This document shows positions 62,890 to 64,000 of a stretch of 64,000 nucleotides of DNA, piece by piece. Origin of the DNA: Flavobacterium supellecticarium (GTDB lineage Bacteria; Bacteroidota; Bacteroidia; Flavobacteriales; Flavobacteriaceae); the NCBI RefSeq assembly GCF_004801375.1, contig NZ_SSNZ01000005.1, forward strand, positions 62,001-126,000, read 5' to 3'. The notes beneath the pieces are model-generated. The model saw only the letters and a program-made list of their open reading frames with translations, had not been told where the DNA came from and ran no database searches. Each line of letters begins with the position of its first letter. Position 1 is the first letter of the stretch. The translations under genes and the position numbers were made by a program.

Positions 62890-63123
62890 GTGAAAATTAC
62901 GTTAGCCCAGATAAAAAAAGGACAGAAAGCTTTGATTAACGACTTTAATGTTGACGTTATCCCTCTTAAACTACTGGAAATGGGATGTCTTCCGGGTAAT
63001 ACCGTAGAGTTGTTACAAGTGGCACCACTGGGTGATCCGTTATATATCAATGTTAACGACAGCCACGTAGCGATTCGCCTTGAAACCGCCAGACAAATTG
63101 AGGTTGAAATTATAAAGGAATAA
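62890..63123 (+). CDS. feoA: ferrous iron transport protein A
   Basis: The 77-residue SH3-like protein regulates FeoB. It starts at GTG (62890); the conserved ITLAQIKKGQKALINDF begins directly after it. LLEMGCLPGNTVELLQVAPLGDP is the FeoA core. It lies 4 bp before feoB, so the two are cotranscribed from the promoter 30 bp upstream. Confidence 0.93.
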   Translation: MKITLAQIKKGQKALINDFNVDVIPLKLLEMGCLPGNTVELLQVAPLGDPLYINVNDSHVAIRLETARQIEVEIIKE

Positions 63124-63127
63124 GTTC

Positions 63128-64000
63128 ATGAGTACAAGCACGTTAAAAGTAGCCTTAATAGGTAATCCGAACACCGGAAAAACATCCGTCTTTAATCAGC
63201 TAACCGGCTTAAACCAAAAAGTAGGAAACTATCCGGGTATCACGGTCGACAAAAAGCAAGGGGTTTCCAAGTTATCCCCTTCCGTTAAAGCGACTATTCT
63301 TGACCTACCGGGGACGTATAGTTTAAACGCCAGCTCACTCGACGAAAATGTCGTGATCGAGTTGTTGATGAATAAAAACGACAAGGATTTTCCCGATGTT
63401 GCCGTGGTGGTTACCGAAGTGGAAAACTTAAAACGAAACCTGCTGCTTTTTACTCAGATAAAAGATCTGGAAATTCCTACCATTTTGGTGATCAATATGT
63501 CCGACCGTATGGAACAGAAAGGAATTACGTTGGATATTCCGTATTTGGAAAAGGAATTAAAAACCAAAATTGCTTTGGTAAGTTCCCGTAAAAAAACGGG
63601 GATTGAAAATCTAAAAAACCTGATCATCAATTACAAAGAGCTTTCTACAGAACCATGTTTGAATGCTTCCGAAATCGATCCGGACTATTTTAACAACCTG
63701 CGTCATACTTTTCCAAATCAGCTGTTGTATAAATTATGGCTGGTGATTACGCAGGATGTAAACTTTGGAAACCTGCACCGCAACGAAGTTTCAATCCAAT
63801 CGTTTGTTAAATCGGAGGCAGAATTAAAACGATTACAACAAAAAGAAACTATAAAACGCTATCAGTTTATCAACGATGTGCTAAAAGTGGGCTATACCGT
63901 TAACCGCGAAGCGGCAACCGATATCCGCGCCCGACTGGATCGTGTTTTAACGCATAAATTTTTTGGTTATATCATCTTTTTTGGTATTCTCCTGTTAATC
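63128..64000 (+). CDS. feoB: ferrous iron transport protein B (3' truncated by window end)
   Basis: The frame is open to the last base; 291 residues are visible and the membrane domain continues beyond the window. The N-terminal G domain has G1 GNPNTGKTSVFNQLTG, G3 DLPGTYS and G4 NMSD. The GTPase-helix linker follows, and the first transmembrane helix starts at the very end (FFGYIIFFGILLLI). FeoB imports Fe(II) with feoA as a partner. The residues around VTEVENLKRNLLLFTQI replace the usual VVDATNLERNLYL, a mild variant. The N-terminal part is otherwise regular. Confidence 0.95.
   Translation, partial: MSTSTLKVALIGNPNTGKTSVFNQLTGLNQKVGNYPGITVDKKQGVSKLSPSVKATILDLPGTYSLNASSLDENVVIELLMNKNDKDFPDVAVVVTEVENLKRNLLLFTQIKDLEIPTILVINMSDRMEQKGITLDIPYLEKELKTKIALVSSRKKTGIENLKNLIINYKELSTEPCLNASEIDPDYFNNLRHTFPNQLLYKLWLVITQDVNFGNLHRNEVSIQSFVKSEAELKRLQQKETIKRYQFINDVLKVGYTVNREAATDIRARLDRVLTHKFFGYIIFFGILLLI

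Noticed and set aside
1-64000. tRNA, rRNA, insertion sequence, prophage or CRISPR
   Set aside because: No cloverleaf-like segment, rRNA sequence, transposase or phage gene was recognised in any intergenic or coding segment. A weak or degenerate tRNA could be missed by eye.

Overview
The window looks like ordinary chromosomal core DNA from a Flavobacterium-like member of the Flavobacteriaceae (Bacteroidota). The support is the low G+C content, the type IX secretion (T9SS) sorting domains on several exported proteins, Bacteroidota-only families (IPExxxVDY, DUF6157), the type-B succinate dehydrogenase order sdhC-sdhA-sdhB, and many -7 promoter elements of the form TAnnTTTG, some with a TTG 18-20 nt upstream. 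About 58 protein genes are supported. I see no rRNA, tRNA, insertion sequence, prophage, integron or CRISPR array, and no abrupt change of composition that would mark an island.

Layout. 1-1380: the 3' part of a large T9SS type-B exported repeat protein. 1471-5339: thiL, a structured intergenic region of about 310 bp, glyS and a membrane-anchored coiled-coil protein. 5402-8531: comF, an Ig-like lipoprotein and an omega-amidase. 8689-12334: sdhCAB on the minus strand with a promoter and terminator. 12512-16583: a lipoprotein, a ChaN-like protein, Xaa-Pro aminopeptidase and an alpha/beta hydrolase. 16584-25308: AddB-like and AddA-like recombination nucleases separated by an OmpA/TSP3 porin and kbl. 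25428-30297: Mn-type superoxide dismutase, a large purF, a PfkB kinase, rnhA and purN. 30472-34925: acpP, fabF, rnc, an IPExxxVDY protein and pyk. 34977-40117: dinB, a Gcr-type membrane protein, CYTH and YciI proteins, RlpA and a small membrane protein. 40221-44610: a reprolysin-type metalloprotease, an ACT protein, YraN and LD-carboxypeptidase. 44785-49545: the tightly packed run metG, HAD, CAT-like, Nudix, histone-deacetylase-like. 49551-51691: ssb and an SBBP-repeat T9SS protein. 51944-56797: a GNAT-nitrilase fusion and a five-gene stress/detoxification-like run. 57097-61953: an M12-type protease with FG-GAP repeats and an M13 lipoprotein peptidase. 62112-64000: an SCO protein and feoA-feoB, with feoB cut by the window end.

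Together the genes cover central metabolism (succinate dehydrogenase, pyruvate kinase, purine and thiamine synthesis, fatty-acid synthesis), translation (glyS, metG), DNA repair (AddAB-like, DinB, RNase HI, SSB, an AlkZ-like protein), envelope functions and secreted proteolysis. No complete new defence or biosynthetic system is visible. The least explained items are the inverted-repeat-rich region between thiL and glyS (2555-2898), which may encode structured RNA on the minus strand, and the pair of hairpins sharing the same arm sequence between acpP and fabF. Gene functions are called from motifs and family memory, because no database search was possible.
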